A stretch of 64,000 nt of DNA from Anaerolineales bacterium (GTDB taxonomy: Bacteria > Chloroflexota > Anaerolineae > Anaerolineales > UBA11579), in NCBI GenBank assembly GCA_020059485.1, contig JAGVCA010000016.1:115890-179889 (forward strand), written 5' to 3'. The position numbers were made by a program, and so were the translations under genes. Of this stretch, positions 42,601 to 49,951 are shown piece after piece; the stretch's first letter is position 1; every line of letters starts with the position of its first letter. The notes below the pieces were generated by a model that saw only the letters and a list, made by a program, of their open reading frames with translations, was not told where the DNA came from and ran no database searches.

Positions 42601-42739
42601 AGGAAGGCGGCCAGCGGTCTTCGGGTACATCGGTGATCGAATACCGTTTGGCTTTGATGTTCTCCCAAAAGTCCGGCGCTGAACCGGCTTCGGGCATGAC
42701 GGCCCCTATACCAACGACTGCAATTGCTCTGCTGCTCAT
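33671..42739 (-). CDS. PfaA-like type I megasynthase, domain order KS-AT-KS-ACPx5-KR-DH
   Basis: ORF runs to 42775; start chosen at MSSRAIAVVGIGAVMPE (GGAGAG upstream). KS1 DAACASS/EGHGTSTKVGD/KSNVGHLKS; AT GHSLGEYAA and SHAFH; KS2 NAACATTT/SHETYTPARGG/NTKGYTGHTMG; five ACPs; KR SGGTGGI..YSAAND; DH DHTMNGTPLLPG. Confidence 0.95.
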   Translation of the reverse strand: MSSRAIAVVGIGAVMPEAGSAPDFWENIKAKRYSITDVPEDRWPPSLYYDPDPLAPDKTYSKIGSWVRDFHFDPIKWGILIPASVLNSMDDSQKWAIAASREALLDYGYPDRPMDPERVAVILGNSLAGEKHYRTNLRIHIPRFTKALADLDAFQTLSPELQQALVDGITSSIRSSTPEITEDTMPGELANIIAGRVANVFNFSGANFVTDAACASSLAALQGAVDGLLNHQFDAVLTGGVDRNNGAASFVKFCKIGALSADGSRPYAEGANGFVMGEGAAVFLLKRLEDAERAQDKIYAVIRGIGSSSDGKGKGITAPNPSGQQLSIERAWKNVGVSPTSVGLIEGHGTSTKVGDVVEVRSLAAVFGQAGLSAGSIGLGSVKSNVGHLKSASGAAGMLKVIYSLHEKVLAPSANFHRPNPDIPFDQLPFRVITETEPWEKPAGEVRRAGVSSFGFGGTNFHLVMEEYVPGLLTSDKFSLAVPAQAESQPEPAPVMATAAPTAAQPEFAAAPRLFAGMVFLAGESLADLSSQLNAISGQVAGGWLPESVPPSPDQLRKTFRLAISYSEADQLRDRMVRAAKALESAPDTPWQAYTAHGIYYGEGTPGKVAFLFPGQGSQYANMMRDISEMAPVVAETYAEADVIMEPHLGRPITDYIFVDSEDEERIKEVEKKLSDTTITQPSILTANMAMFRLMETYHIRPDMLIGHSLGEYAALVAAGSITFKEGLEVVSARGRAMSQLEVDDNGCMAAVSAPIEKVEEILAGIDGYVVLANINSPVQCVVGGATEAVDQAVAAFDAAGIRAVKIPVSHAFHTRIVAPASAVLRKMLETMNLQPPRLPIAANVTGQMYPDSQAEMLELLSDHIASPVQFVKGVRALYDAGARIFVESGPKRVLSSLSRDILKEFPDVTIVATNHGRKGGTTSFHEALCSLYAAGLGIPEKMQTTQAVGQAAAVTAGTPLQAGQQPRIEQDSQYPPLTGSVVISGAGLGLPGRDRHVFSDENILEILQGSSRIEGLPDDVRQEMLDRRITRLQKGDNGAEMVMIDSLDQTLKLAGQRGKFDLTDEFGVNTDRVDALDISTQLAIGAGIEALRDAGIPLVMRYKPTSTGGYLPLRWMLPEGLADETGVIFGSAFPGLDRLAEETRKYGEHQILLEKINLLRDLMQDTSGAQQPAIEKQLAILEAEMAALNYRFDRKFIFRILNMGHSQFAEYIGARGPNTAVNAACATTTHAIAIAEDWIRTGRARRVIVVAGDDVTSGDLVSWVGTGLLATGATTTEGDLRLAALPFDLRRNGMIPGMGAAALVVESQDAVDERGMRGICEVLSTEIANSAYHGTRLEVEHVNEIMQRLMDKAERLFGIDRHRIASETMFMSHETYTPARGGSAAAEIKALRGTFAESANQVMITNTKGYTGHTMGVGIEDVVAVKGLEHSIVPPIANLNADFQPDPDLGDLNLTRDAGKKQVNYALRLGAGFGSQIAMALFRRIPGAESRVDQPVYQKWLAAAAGYPEASMEVVQRTLRVADQGVPQLTPLRSSWQYGTGPSKWAPTPQEATEIAGSTPAVQPKTATLPVTASKPDPAPVPAPAVSADREQVKDFVLNLVSEKTGYPVEILDLGLDLEADLGIDTVKQAELFASAREHYGIPRREDLRLVDYNTLEKVIGFVMENQGAPVVETSPAAAPVTTKPVPQPELVAATAPEAPVPVPAVSADREQVKDFVLNLVSEKTGYPVEILDLGLDLEADLGIDTVKQAELFASAREHYGIPRREDLRLVDYNTLEKVIGFVMENQGAAAVVETVTAETPVAPVPVTESKPEPASVPAPAASADREQVKDYVLALVSEKTGYPIEILDLGLDLEADLGIDTVKQAELFASAREHYGIPRREDLRLVDYNTLEKVIGFVMENQGAAAAVETAPAAAPVATEPVSQPEPVPATTLETPVVAPVAVPVASADREQVKDFVLKLVSEKTGYPIEILDLGLDLEADLGIDTVKQAELFATAREHYGIPRREDLRLVDYNTLEKVIGFVMENLGAPAAVETVPAELPAAPVPVTESKPEPASVPAPAASGDREQVKDFVLNLVSEKTGYPIEILDLGLDLEADLGIDTVKQAELFATAREHYGIPRREDLRLVDYNTLEKVIRFVMENLGAPAAVETVPAEMPAVENASPIETHAANDAETNTSPVQEIARRVPVPILRPRADLCLPTGVQLDADSRVMVVEDQSGAAAELVKRLAAHKVQAVTIRAENVQRLIASAENWLAGGPVSGVFYLTGLDPEPAFAEMDPQQWDALIDHRLVPLFELMKTLPEDCFLVTATRTGGFHGYDKRGAAASGAGISGFTKALAMERSETLAKVVDFDRSVDAVSVADALISETLHDRAAVEVGYHEGQRFSITLAERPLHLEEQQPLPEGAVFLVSGGTGGITLPILLDLAKKTRGRFYLMGRSPLPPSDDPDLALLRKSPQDLQTRWLSQTNPDGEKPTPVQVRDRLEALSRTAATIDAMAEIERIGGKTIYLVGDVTDREAVDRAVRKVAQEEGRIDVLLHAAGFERSRKLRRKPLEEFRQTVEVKATGLVNLYKAMQQVRVMPRAVVMFSSIAGRFGNTGQTDYSAANDLLAKFASILTQAHTGMRATALDWGAWAEVGMASRGSTPWLMEQAGIEMIAPETGAPLVYQELVYGSGHEVLLAGSLGALEEINQQKSTLDLEAANLALRSGNPPHIMLSSVSGFDPAAGVTLEVTLDPVDEPFLRDHTMNGTPLLPGVMGIEGFAVAAQHIASVLGSGSSGGFRVMGLEQIQFLTPFKFYRNEPRHIIWKAMPLWEQDGLVVAVTLESASPSRLEKDKDALVRHFSGRVNLSPAHQPMPESLSTPPIWNGSETVNGETIYELYFHGPAFQVLEGVQKSGDQLLGKLRNNLPEITSRPVSLDTTPILLELCLQTAGIWEIGLKGALSLPHSIGRVRLYRREVNGVPVFAEVRKSDNGHGLSFSSRVVDANGRVYLEMEDYRTAETSLQIAEAQRAPLRRLVGG
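36310..37965 (-). repeat. Five tandem ACP-coding repeats inside the megasynthase gene
   Basis: Five near-identical copies of ...LDLGLDLEADLGIDTVKQAELFA(S/T)AREHYGIPRREDLRLVDYNTLEKVI; Thr codons at 36428, 36776, 37151, 37499, 37859 (spacing 348, 375, 348, 360 bp). Confidence 0.97.
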
Positions 42740-43060
42740 AATGCTGCTCTCCAATCCTGAGATTACCGGCTTCAATCGGCCAAGGGCAAAACGATCCTAT
42801 CCGCCTGGAAAAGCAAGGCGTTGCCCGGATCAAGTTAAGAATGATGTGGAAACTATCAAACCGTATTGAAGCAAGTTCATCCGGTAAATTATTATGGTTC
42901 AGACAGGTGTATATTCCTGCCGCCTTACAAGATTTCAAAACCCCGATCCAATTAAACAGTTGCGGCCGACTGAAAGCCTTGATTGCCCGGATTGCCGTAA
43001 CCCAAACCGGCATCCGGGGTTTTGCATAATTGACACCAACCATAAAGAACTCAGAAGAAC

Positions 43061-44605
43061 ATGACCGAACCTAAACAGATCGACCAACTTGCCGCCAAGG
43101 CCAGGCTGGGGGGCGGCCAGCCGCGGATAGAAGCCCAGCACGCCAAAGGCAAACTTACCGCCAGAGAACGGCTGAAACGGCTGCTGGATCCCGGATCCTT
43201 TGTGGAAACCGACCTGTTTGTGCTGCCAATGGGGCAAATGGCAGGCAGGAATGGATCGACCGAAAACCACACCGATGGCGTCGTGACCGGCTGGGGCAAG
43301 ATCGACAACCGATTGGTATATGTCTATGCGCAGGATTTCACCATCCTGGGCGGCTCTCTGGGCGAAGCCCACGGCCTCAAGATCGCCCGCCTGCTCGATC
43401 TGGCCCACCAGAGCGGCGCGCCGGTCATCGGCCTCTACGATTCCGGCGGCGCCCGCATCCAGGAAGGAGTCGACTCCCTGGCTGCCTGCGGCGAGATCTT
43501 CACCCGCAACGTGCGCTCATCCGGGATCATCCCCCAACTGGCTCTGATCATGGGGCCTTGCGCCGGCGCGGCGGTCTATTCTCCAGCTCTGATGGATTTC
43601 GTCTTCATGGAAGAGCAGAACGCCTACATGTTCCTGACCGGCCCGGATGTCGTTAAGGCTGTCACGCACGAAGACGTCGATTTCAATACGCTCGGCGGCG
43701 CAAGGCTGCATGCCGGCCAGAGCGGTGTGTCGCATTTCCTGGCGGGAAATGAAGCCGAAATGCTGGATCAGGCCAGAGGGCTGCTCTCGTACCTGCCGTC
43801 CAACAACCTGACGCCTCCACCCTACCAGCTGCCGTCAGATGACCCCAAACGTCAGACGCCCGAACTGTCCCGGATCGTCCCGCTGGAAGAGAACCAGGCC
43901 TACGATGTGGTCCAGGTGATCGAAACGATCGCCGATGATGGCCTCTTCCAGGAAGTGCACCGGGACTTCGCCCGCAATATCGTGGTTGGCTTTGCCAGGA
44001 TGGACGGACATCCGGTCGGGTTCGTCGCCAACCAGCCGTTGGTGCTGGCCGGCGTGCTGGATATCGACGCATCCGATAAAGCAGCCCGATTCATCCGCTT
44101 CTGCGATTCCTTCCACATCCCGCTGGTAACACTGGTGGACACGCCGGGATTTTTGCCCGGCACCGCCCAGGAAGCCGGCGGCGTCATCCGCCATGGTGCC
44201 AAGATGATCTTCGCTTACGCCGAGGCCAGTGTGCCAAAGGTCTCTCTGATCCTGCGCAAAGCCTTCGGCGGGGCGTACATCGTGATGAGTTCCAAACATC
44301 TGCGCGGAGATATCAACTTTGCCTGGCCGCAGGCCAACATTGCCGTGATGGGCCCGGAAGGGGCAGTCAATATCCTCAACCGGCGCGAGCTGGCCGAGGC
44401 TGACGACCCCGATAACATGCGGAAGGAAAAGATCCAGGAATACCGGCAGAAATTTGCCCATCCCTTCACCGCGGCCGCCCGAGGGTATGTCAATGATGTT
44501 TTCGACCCATCCGAAACCCGGATCAAATTGATCCAGGCACTGGAAGGGCTGCAGGACAAACGTCAGGCCACCGCAGCCCGTAAACACGGCAACATCCCTT
44601 TGTAA
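43061..44605 (+). CDS. Acyl-CoA carboxylase carboxyltransferase (beta) subunit
   Basis: 514 aa; GLYDSGGARIQEGVDSL, VDTPGFLPGTAQEAGGVIRHGAKMIFAYAEASVPKVSLILRKAFGGAYIVMSSKHL. Confidence 0.95.
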   Translation: MTEPKQIDQLAAKARLGGGQPRIEAQHAKGKLTARERLKRLLDPGSFVETDLFVLPMGQMAGRNGSTENHTDGVVTGWGKIDNRLVYVYAQDFTILGGSLGEAHGLKIARLLDLAHQSGAPVIGLYDSGGARIQEGVDSLAACGEIFTRNVRSSGIIPQLALIMGPCAGAAVYSPALMDFVFMEEQNAYMFLTGPDVVKAVTHEDVDFNTLGGARLHAGQSGVSHFLAGNEAEMLDQARGLLSYLPSNNLTPPPYQLPSDDPKRQTPELSRIVPLEENQAYDVVQVIETIADDGLFQEVHRDFARNIVVGFARMDGHPVGFVANQPLVLAGVLDIDASDKAARFIRFCDSFHIPLVTLVDTPGFLPGTAQEAGGVIRHGAKMIFAYAEASVPKVSLILRKAFGGAYIVMSSKHLRGDINFAWPQANIAVMGPEGAVNILNRRELAEADDPDNMRKEKIQEYRQKFAHPFTAAARGYVNDVFDPSETRIKLIQALEGLQDKRQATAARKHGNIPL

Positions 44606-44632
44606 TTATCCCTATATTTACAGGAGCATCCA

Positions 44633-46132
44633 ATGAAAGTATTAGTCGCCAACCGAGGAGAGATTGCCATTCGAGTGATGCGCGCCTGCCGGGAGCTGGG
44701 CTTCTCAGCCGTGGCAGTCTACTCCGATGCCGACCGCGGCGCTTTGCACACCCGATATGCAGACGAAGCAGTACATATCGGCCCGGCTGCTGCCCGCGAC
44801 AGTTACCTGAATATCGACAAGGTGATCGCAGCCGCGCTCGAAAAGAAGGCCGACGCCATCCATCCCGGATACGGTTTCCTCTCCGAAAACCAGGAATTTG
44901 CCGCCAGGGTGGAAGCAGCCGGCATGATCTTCATCGGCCCGCGCCCGGAAACGATCGCCATGACCGGCGACAAACTGGAAGCCCGCCGGATCGCCCGTTT
45001 GGCAGGTCTGCCGGTACTCTCCGGCCCGGACGTGCCGATTGGTGAGGGCAATGAAGATGACCTCAACCGGATGGTTGCGGAGCAAGACGAGTTCCCGGTG
45101 ATAGTCAAAGCCATCCTGGGCGGTGGTGGGCGCGGCATCCGCCTGGCCCACAACAAATCCGAACTCAAGAAGATGATCCGCCAGGCGCAGCGCGAATCGA
45201 TGAGCTCATTTGGCGCTGACGGCATCTATCTCGAACCCTTCATCGACCGGGCCCGCCATATCGAGGTCCAGATCATCGGCGACGGCCAGGGGAACGTACT
45301 GGTATTGGGCGAACGCGAGTGCTCCATCCAGCGCCGCCGCCAAAAATTGATCGAGGAGGCTCCCGCCCCCAACCTGAGCAGCGAACAACGGCAGCAGGTC
45401 CACGCCTATGCCCACCAGCTCGGCGTCGCCCTGAACTACCGCAGCCTGGGGACAGTCGAGTTCCTGCTTGACCGCAAAGGCAATTTCTATTTCATCGAAG
45501 TCAATCCCCGCATCCAGGTCGAACACCCGGTCAGCGAGGTCGTGCTGGGTATCGACTTGCTCCGGCTGCAGCTCCGATTAGCCTTGACCGGCGATATGAA
45601 GTACACCCAGGACCAGATCGTGGTGCGCGGCGCGGCCATTGAGGCCCGCATCCTGGCAGAGGACCCGGCCAACGACTTCATGCCAGCAACTGGCCGCATC
45701 GCTTACGTCCAGGAACCGGACGGGCCCGGCATCCGGGTGGACAGCGCCATATTCCAGGGAATGGAGATCACCACCGATTACGATTCGCTGATCGCCAAGG
45801 TGATCGTGTGGGGCGAGGACCGCGAAGCCGCCATCGGCCGCCTGACCCGTGCGCTGCAGGAGTTCCAGATCAGCGGCGTCCCAACGTCAATGGATTTCAT
45901 CACCCGGATCATCTCGCAAGAGAGTTTCATCCACGGCCGGGTGGATACCACCTTCCTCGACACTTTCAAGCCCCGCATGGCAGACCGTTCTGAGGCACTG
46001 GAAAAAGTGGCCGCGATTGCGGCTGCGCTGGCCATGCACCGGGAGAAACACCGCCGCCAGACAGTATCCGCTGCGCCAGAGAGCAACTGGCGCAAGACCG
46101 CCTGGGCCGAGCAGATGCGCGGGTTGATCTAG
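44633..46132 (+). CDS. accC: Biotin carboxylase subunit of acyl-CoA carboxylase
   Basis: 499 aa; MKVLVANRGEIAIRVMRACRELG, GGGGRGIRL, EVNPRIQVEHPVSE. Confidence 0.95.
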   Translation: MKVLVANRGEIAIRVMRACRELGFSAVAVYSDADRGALHTRYADEAVHIGPAAARDSYLNIDKVIAAALEKKADAIHPGYGFLSENQEFAARVEAAGMIFIGPRPETIAMTGDKLEARRIARLAGLPVLSGPDVPIGEGNEDDLNRMVAEQDEFPVIVKAILGGGGRGIRLAHNKSELKKMIRQAQRESMSSFGADGIYLEPFIDRARHIEVQIIGDGQGNVLVLGERECSIQRRRQKLIEEAPAPNLSSEQRQQVHAYAHQLGVALNYRSLGTVEFLLDRKGNFYFIEVNPRIQVEHPVSEVVLGIDLLRLQLRLALTGDMKYTQDQIVVRGAAIEARILAEDPANDFMPATGRIAYVQEPDGPGIRVDSAIFQGMEITTDYDSLIAKVIVWGEDREAAIGRLTRALQEFQISGVPTSMDFITRIISQESFIHGRVDTTFLDTFKPRMADRSEALEKVAAIAAALAMHREKHRRQTVSAAPESNWRKTAWAEQMRGLI

Positions 46133-46151
46133 CCCCGCCCGAAAGGCGAAT

Positions 46152-46640
46152 ATGTCCGTTTACCGGATCTTCATCGGAGAGAACGAGTACCAGATCGAGA
46201 TCACCGAGACCGGCATCCGTATCAATGGAGAGGAGATCGAAGCCGATCTGCTCCAATTGAACGAAGCCGGCCTTTATCTGTTGAACCACGGGGACGACAA
46301 ACTGGAACTGCATCTGGCATTTCTGGGCAAAAACACCTACGTGGTGATGGCAGATGGCCAGCAGATCGAAGCCCAGGTGGAAACGAACCTTAGCCAAGCC
46401 CGCCGCACCACCGGCGCGCTGAAAGATGCCAAATCCATCACTGCCCCGATGCCGGGCATCGTGATCGAAGTGCCGGTCAAGCTGGGAGATACTGTCCGGG
46501 AGGGGGATGTGGTCTGTATCCTGGAATCAATGAAAATGCAAATGGTCATTCAGGCGCCATCCGCCGGGACAGTGGTTGAACTGGCTGCCAAACCGGACAC
46601 CAGCGTCAATAAGGACGAATTGCTTGTCAGGTTGGAGTGA
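46152..46640 (+). CDS. Biotin/lipoyl carrier protein subunit of acyl-CoA carboxylase
   Basis: 162 aa; biotinylation motif CILESMKMQMVI. Confidence 0.93.
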   Translation: MSVYRIFIGENEYQIEITETGIRINGEEIEADLLQLNEAGLYLLNHGDDKLELHLAFLGKNTYVVMADGQQIEAQVETNLSQARRTTGALKDAKSITAPMPGIVIEVPVKLGDTVREGDVVCILESMKMQMVIQAPSAGTVVELAAKPDTSVNKDELLVRLE

Positions 46641-46647
46641 TCTTCGA

Positions 46648-47586
46648 TCAGTCCGGGTCCTGACGCTGGTCGGCCGGAATGAACCGGACCAGACCGAAAC
46701 GGGTCAGTCCGACAGCCCCCAACGAAGCGATCGACAGCGGTATGATCAAAATCCCAGCCCCAAAGCCTGGGAGTACCGCCAGGACACCCTGGACCAGCAG
46801 CAATACCACCATCCCGGCTGCCGCCTGCAGCGGCAAAGAAGAAAGCCGCGACAACCGTCGGGCTAGCAATTTTCCGATCGCCACCCCTGCGGCTACCCAT
46901 CCAAACAGAACGGCAATGCCCAGCAATGCCAATCCCAGCATGGACACGGGAAACAGGATCACGGTAAACATCATCTGCACGATCAAGCTCAAGCCCACCA
47001 GAAAGATTAATATCCCCAGAGCCAGCGAGGGTAGCCAATGCTCAAATAGCGCAATCGCAACACGCTTCAGCGGCGCGGACAGACCTCTCCCCAGGGCAGC
47101 AGCCAGTAGCACCAGAAATACCGCCTGTCCAAGACGCCAGCCGGGCGAGGCGTCCGTGATAAAGTTGCGCTGTCCCTGATCCGGCAGTTGGCTGGCGCTC
47201 TCCAACAGTTCGCCTCTGATATATGCCGAGGGATCAACAGTTGCGTTACTACCGCCCAGGAGTACGTCTCCGAAGATCTCAGCAGTCGGGCCGATTCGCA
47301 GATCCCCAGAAAGGGCGGATATATCGCCTTCCACTATTCCATCGATCCAGACCGTACCGCCGATCTGGTAAATATCCCCGACCAGAGTGCCGCCGCCTTT
47401 GACCGTCAAGCTGCCAGTCCCAATTGCCACTAAGGCAGACTCCTGCTGGCCTGCCGGGATCACCAAATCGCCATCCAGGACTAGTTTGGCGCTGTAGACC
47501 CCGGCTTGCTCGCAACCCGATAACCATGCTGCCAAACAGATCAAGATTGCCGTTATCAGTAGATGACGTATTCGGTATGACTTCAT
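46648..47586 (-). CDS. Bactofilin-like (polymer-forming) lipoprotein with C-terminal membrane domain
   Basis: Start chosen at MKSYRIRHLLITAILICLAAWLSGCEQ (lipobox); repetitive beta pattern VKGGGTLVGDIYQIGGTVWIDGIVEGDISALSGDLRIGPTAEIFGDVLLGG; C-terminal TM region. Confidence 0.68.
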   Translation of the reverse strand: MKSYRIRHLLITAILICLAAWLSGCEQAGVYSAKLVLDGDLVIPAGQQESALVAIGTGSLTVKGGGTLVGDIYQIGGTVWIDGIVEGDISALSGDLRIGPTAEIFGDVLLGGSNATVDPSAYIRGELLESASQLPDQGQRNFITDASPGWRLGQAVFLVLLAAALGRGLSAPLKRVAIALFEHWLPSLALGILIFLVGLSLIVQMMFTVILFPVSMLGLALLGIAVLFGWVAAGVAIGKLLARRLSRLSSLPLQAAAGMVVLLLVQGVLAVLPGFGAGILIIPLSIASLGAVGLTRFGLVRFIPADQRQDPD

Positions 47587-48848
47587 ATCTGTGTCACTTT
47601 CTGCTTCGAAAAAAATGCCAGCAGGATGAGGGCGATAAAGGCCAAGAAGGCCAATGAATCCACAATATTCAGATGCCTGTCGAGGGGCATCTGGTTCGCC
47701 TCCCAGTACACTGCCAGCGCGGTGCTTATAAAGGTGGCAAACCAGCCGGAAAAAGCAACCCCAATGCCTGTGTTGAAGCCGGCGTTTTTCGGCGTGGAGA
47801 GATCTGCCCACAACGCAAAATTCACAACTGTGTAGATCGAGACGGCTACGGCATACAGAACAGGCATCGACAGCGGCAAGGACTGACCTGCAAACCGCAG
47901 TGAGAAGGTGTACATCAGGTGAACAAGGGCAAAGATCCCGAAGATCCAATAAAACAAGCTGCGGACATCCAACGCATCATAAAGCACCCCTGCCGCCAGC
48001 GCGCCAACTACATGGGTGATACCCAGCACCGCGCGGATCCACAATTCGTCAGACTGCCAAGCACTGGCCATGAAAAGCGGCGTTTCCAGCATCCGTAAAA
48101 AACCGAGGCTGTCGATAAAGAACACCACGAACATCAGAAGAATAAAAGCAAACAACGGGCTGTTGCTGAATTTACGTCCCTGATTGCGCAAAGCATAACG
48201 CCCCCGAAAATATGCCTGATCCAGATGCCGCAACTCAAAATATCCCCAGAAAGGCCAGGGCAGGAATGCCAACAGGCCCAAGACTGCCGCTCCGGGCGGC
48301 ATGATCCATAATAGCGGTTGAGTCAGTGCCTCAAGCGTCCAATTTGAGGGCAATAGATTGGCAGTCAGATACGCGATCGAAGTGATCAGGGCGGCCGCCT
48401 CCCCGCGCCACCGGCGTGGTACCAGGTCGACCGTCATACTGAATGTAACCGGCACACCCACACCCAGCGCAACCGCACAGACAACCAACCAGATCAGAAA
48501 AACGGCCTCGTCGCGGATGTGTAGGGAGAAGAAGGTCAGCCCAGTCTGGGCTGCGACCACTGCGAAAGCCAGGCGGGCCCGCAGCCGCAGATTGGATCCC
48601 CAGGCGCGCCTCCTCGACCACCAACCAACCGAAATCGCGATCCCCGCAGTCAGAATCGCCAGCAAAGCCATATGCCCTGCCACCCGGGTCCTCGGTAAAT
48701 CCAGCACCCGCTCTCCCAGATCGATCAGACCCAATTGCACAAAGGTCAGGTTGTAATAATACCCGACCGCCATGATGCCAATGAAAAAAGCTGCCCCAAA
48801 AAAGTCGTGCAGTCTGCTTGGTTGGCTGGGTTGCTGGGTCATTAACAT
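47583..48848 (-). CDS. MFS-type transporter
   Basis: 421 aa, about 12 hydrophobic segments; 4-bp overlap with downstream gene. Confidence 0.75.
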   Translation of the reverse strand: MLMTQQPSQPSRLHDFFGAAFFIGIMAVGYYYNLTFVQLGLIDLGERVLDLPRTRVAGHMALLAILTAGIAISVGWWSRRRAWGSNLRLRARLAFAVVAAQTGLTFFSLHIRDEAVFLIWLVVCAVALGVGVPVTFSMTVDLVPRRWRGEAAALITSIAYLTANLLPSNWTLEALTQPLLWIMPPGAAVLGLLAFLPWPFWGYFELRHLDQAYFRGRYALRNQGRKFSNSPLFAFILLMFVVFFIDSLGFLRMLETPLFMASAWQSDELWIRAVLGITHVVGALAAGVLYDALDVRSLFYWIFGIFALVHLMYTFSLRFAGQSLPLSMPVLYAVAVSIYTVVNFALWADLSTPKNAGFNTGIGVAFSGWFATFISTALAVYWEANQMPLDRHLNIVDSLAFLAFIALILLAFFSKQKVTQI

Positions 48849-48859
48849 CCTGAATATGA

Positions 48860-49879
48860 TTAGATCGACTGGGTAGACAGGTCCTTGCCCGGGCGCAGCA
48901 CTTTGGCAAAAGATTCATACTGGCGAGTGACAGACATCCCGGCTTTTTCATACAGTCTGGTTGCTCCGGTCAGGCTGGCGGTATCCACATCCAGCCCAAC
49001 CCGCTTGGCCTCTTTGTCGTATAGCTTTCGGAAGGAATGCCGCAGCAATGCCAGTCCCAGGCCGCGCTTGCGCCAGGCTCGGCGGACCCCAAGCACATTG
49101 ATATACCCCATCTCAGGGTCCTCGACAGTGGTGGTAGCGCACAGCGAAAATCCGGCCACTTCGTCCCCATCCATGGCCACAAACTGCACTTCCGGATCAA
49201 AATGCGGGTCCTTGTCCATCATATACTGCAGCGCTTCCATGATCTTGTCCAGCGGCTCTTCCACATACCCAAAGTGGTCCTGGAAGGAATCCTGGTAAGC
49301 CAGCACCACCTGTTCCAGTTCCGTTTTCTGGTCAAATGGCCGGATACCGATCCCGGCCGGGATCTCCGGTTCGGCCGGCCGTTCGCCCAGTTCGATCACC
49401 ATCTCTTGAAAATAACGGACGACCGCCATCCCATGCCGGGCATAAAGATCACGGGCAAAAGCATCCTTCGTATCAATACCGCAGCGCATCAACACCTCAG
49501 CATCGGGCGGCGCTTGGTCAATGTATTGACGGGCACGCGCTTCTCCCCATGCGAGAATGGCATCTGGAAGCGCTCCTAGCTGATGGTCCGGGAGCACCCG
49601 CAGCTGGTGGCGGACGTGAACATACGGCGCATGGCAGTTGACCGAGCCATAGCCTACCAGTTCGCCGCCAGGGGAAAACACCAGGCGGACATTCTTAAGC
49701 CGGTCAAAATCCGGTGACTGCCACAGGTTCTCGAAATCGATCGGTTCCGCAACATTCCGACCGCTGATCAATTGGGAACAATGGTTGAACAGCCCAGCGA
49801 CCGCCGGAGCATCTTCAATCTCCGGGGTCCGCACAGAATAATCAGTCAAATTTGAGAAAGCCTGATCCGGGTTCGTCAT
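48860..49879 (-). CDS. GNAT family N-acetyltransferase (tandem GNAT)
   Basis: 339 aa; INVLGVRRAWRKRGLGLALLRHSFRKLYDKEAKRVGLDVDTASLTGATRLYEKAGM. Confidence 0.9.
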   Translation of the reverse strand: MTNPDQAFSNLTDYSVRTPEIEDAPAVAGLFNHCSQLISGRNVAEPIDFENLWQSPDFDRLKNVRLVFSPGGELVGYGSVNCHAPYVHVRHQLRVLPDHQLGALPDAILAWGEARARQYIDQAPPDAEVLMRCGIDTKDAFARDLYARHGMAVVRYFQEMVIELGERPAEPEIPAGIGIRPFDQKTELEQVVLAYQDSFQDHFGYVEEPLDKIMEALQYMMDKDPHFDPEVQFVAMDGDEVAGFSLCATTTVEDPEMGYINVLGVRRAWRKRGLGLALLRHSFRKLYDKEAKRVGLDVDTASLTGATRLYEKAGMSVTRQYESFAKVLRPGKDLSTQSI

Positions 49880-49951
49880 TAGGTCCTCCTGGTCCGGGTT
49901 GGTTTTTTCGCATTTATACCAGAAAACCTGTCATTCGGTGACTCCTGGCAT

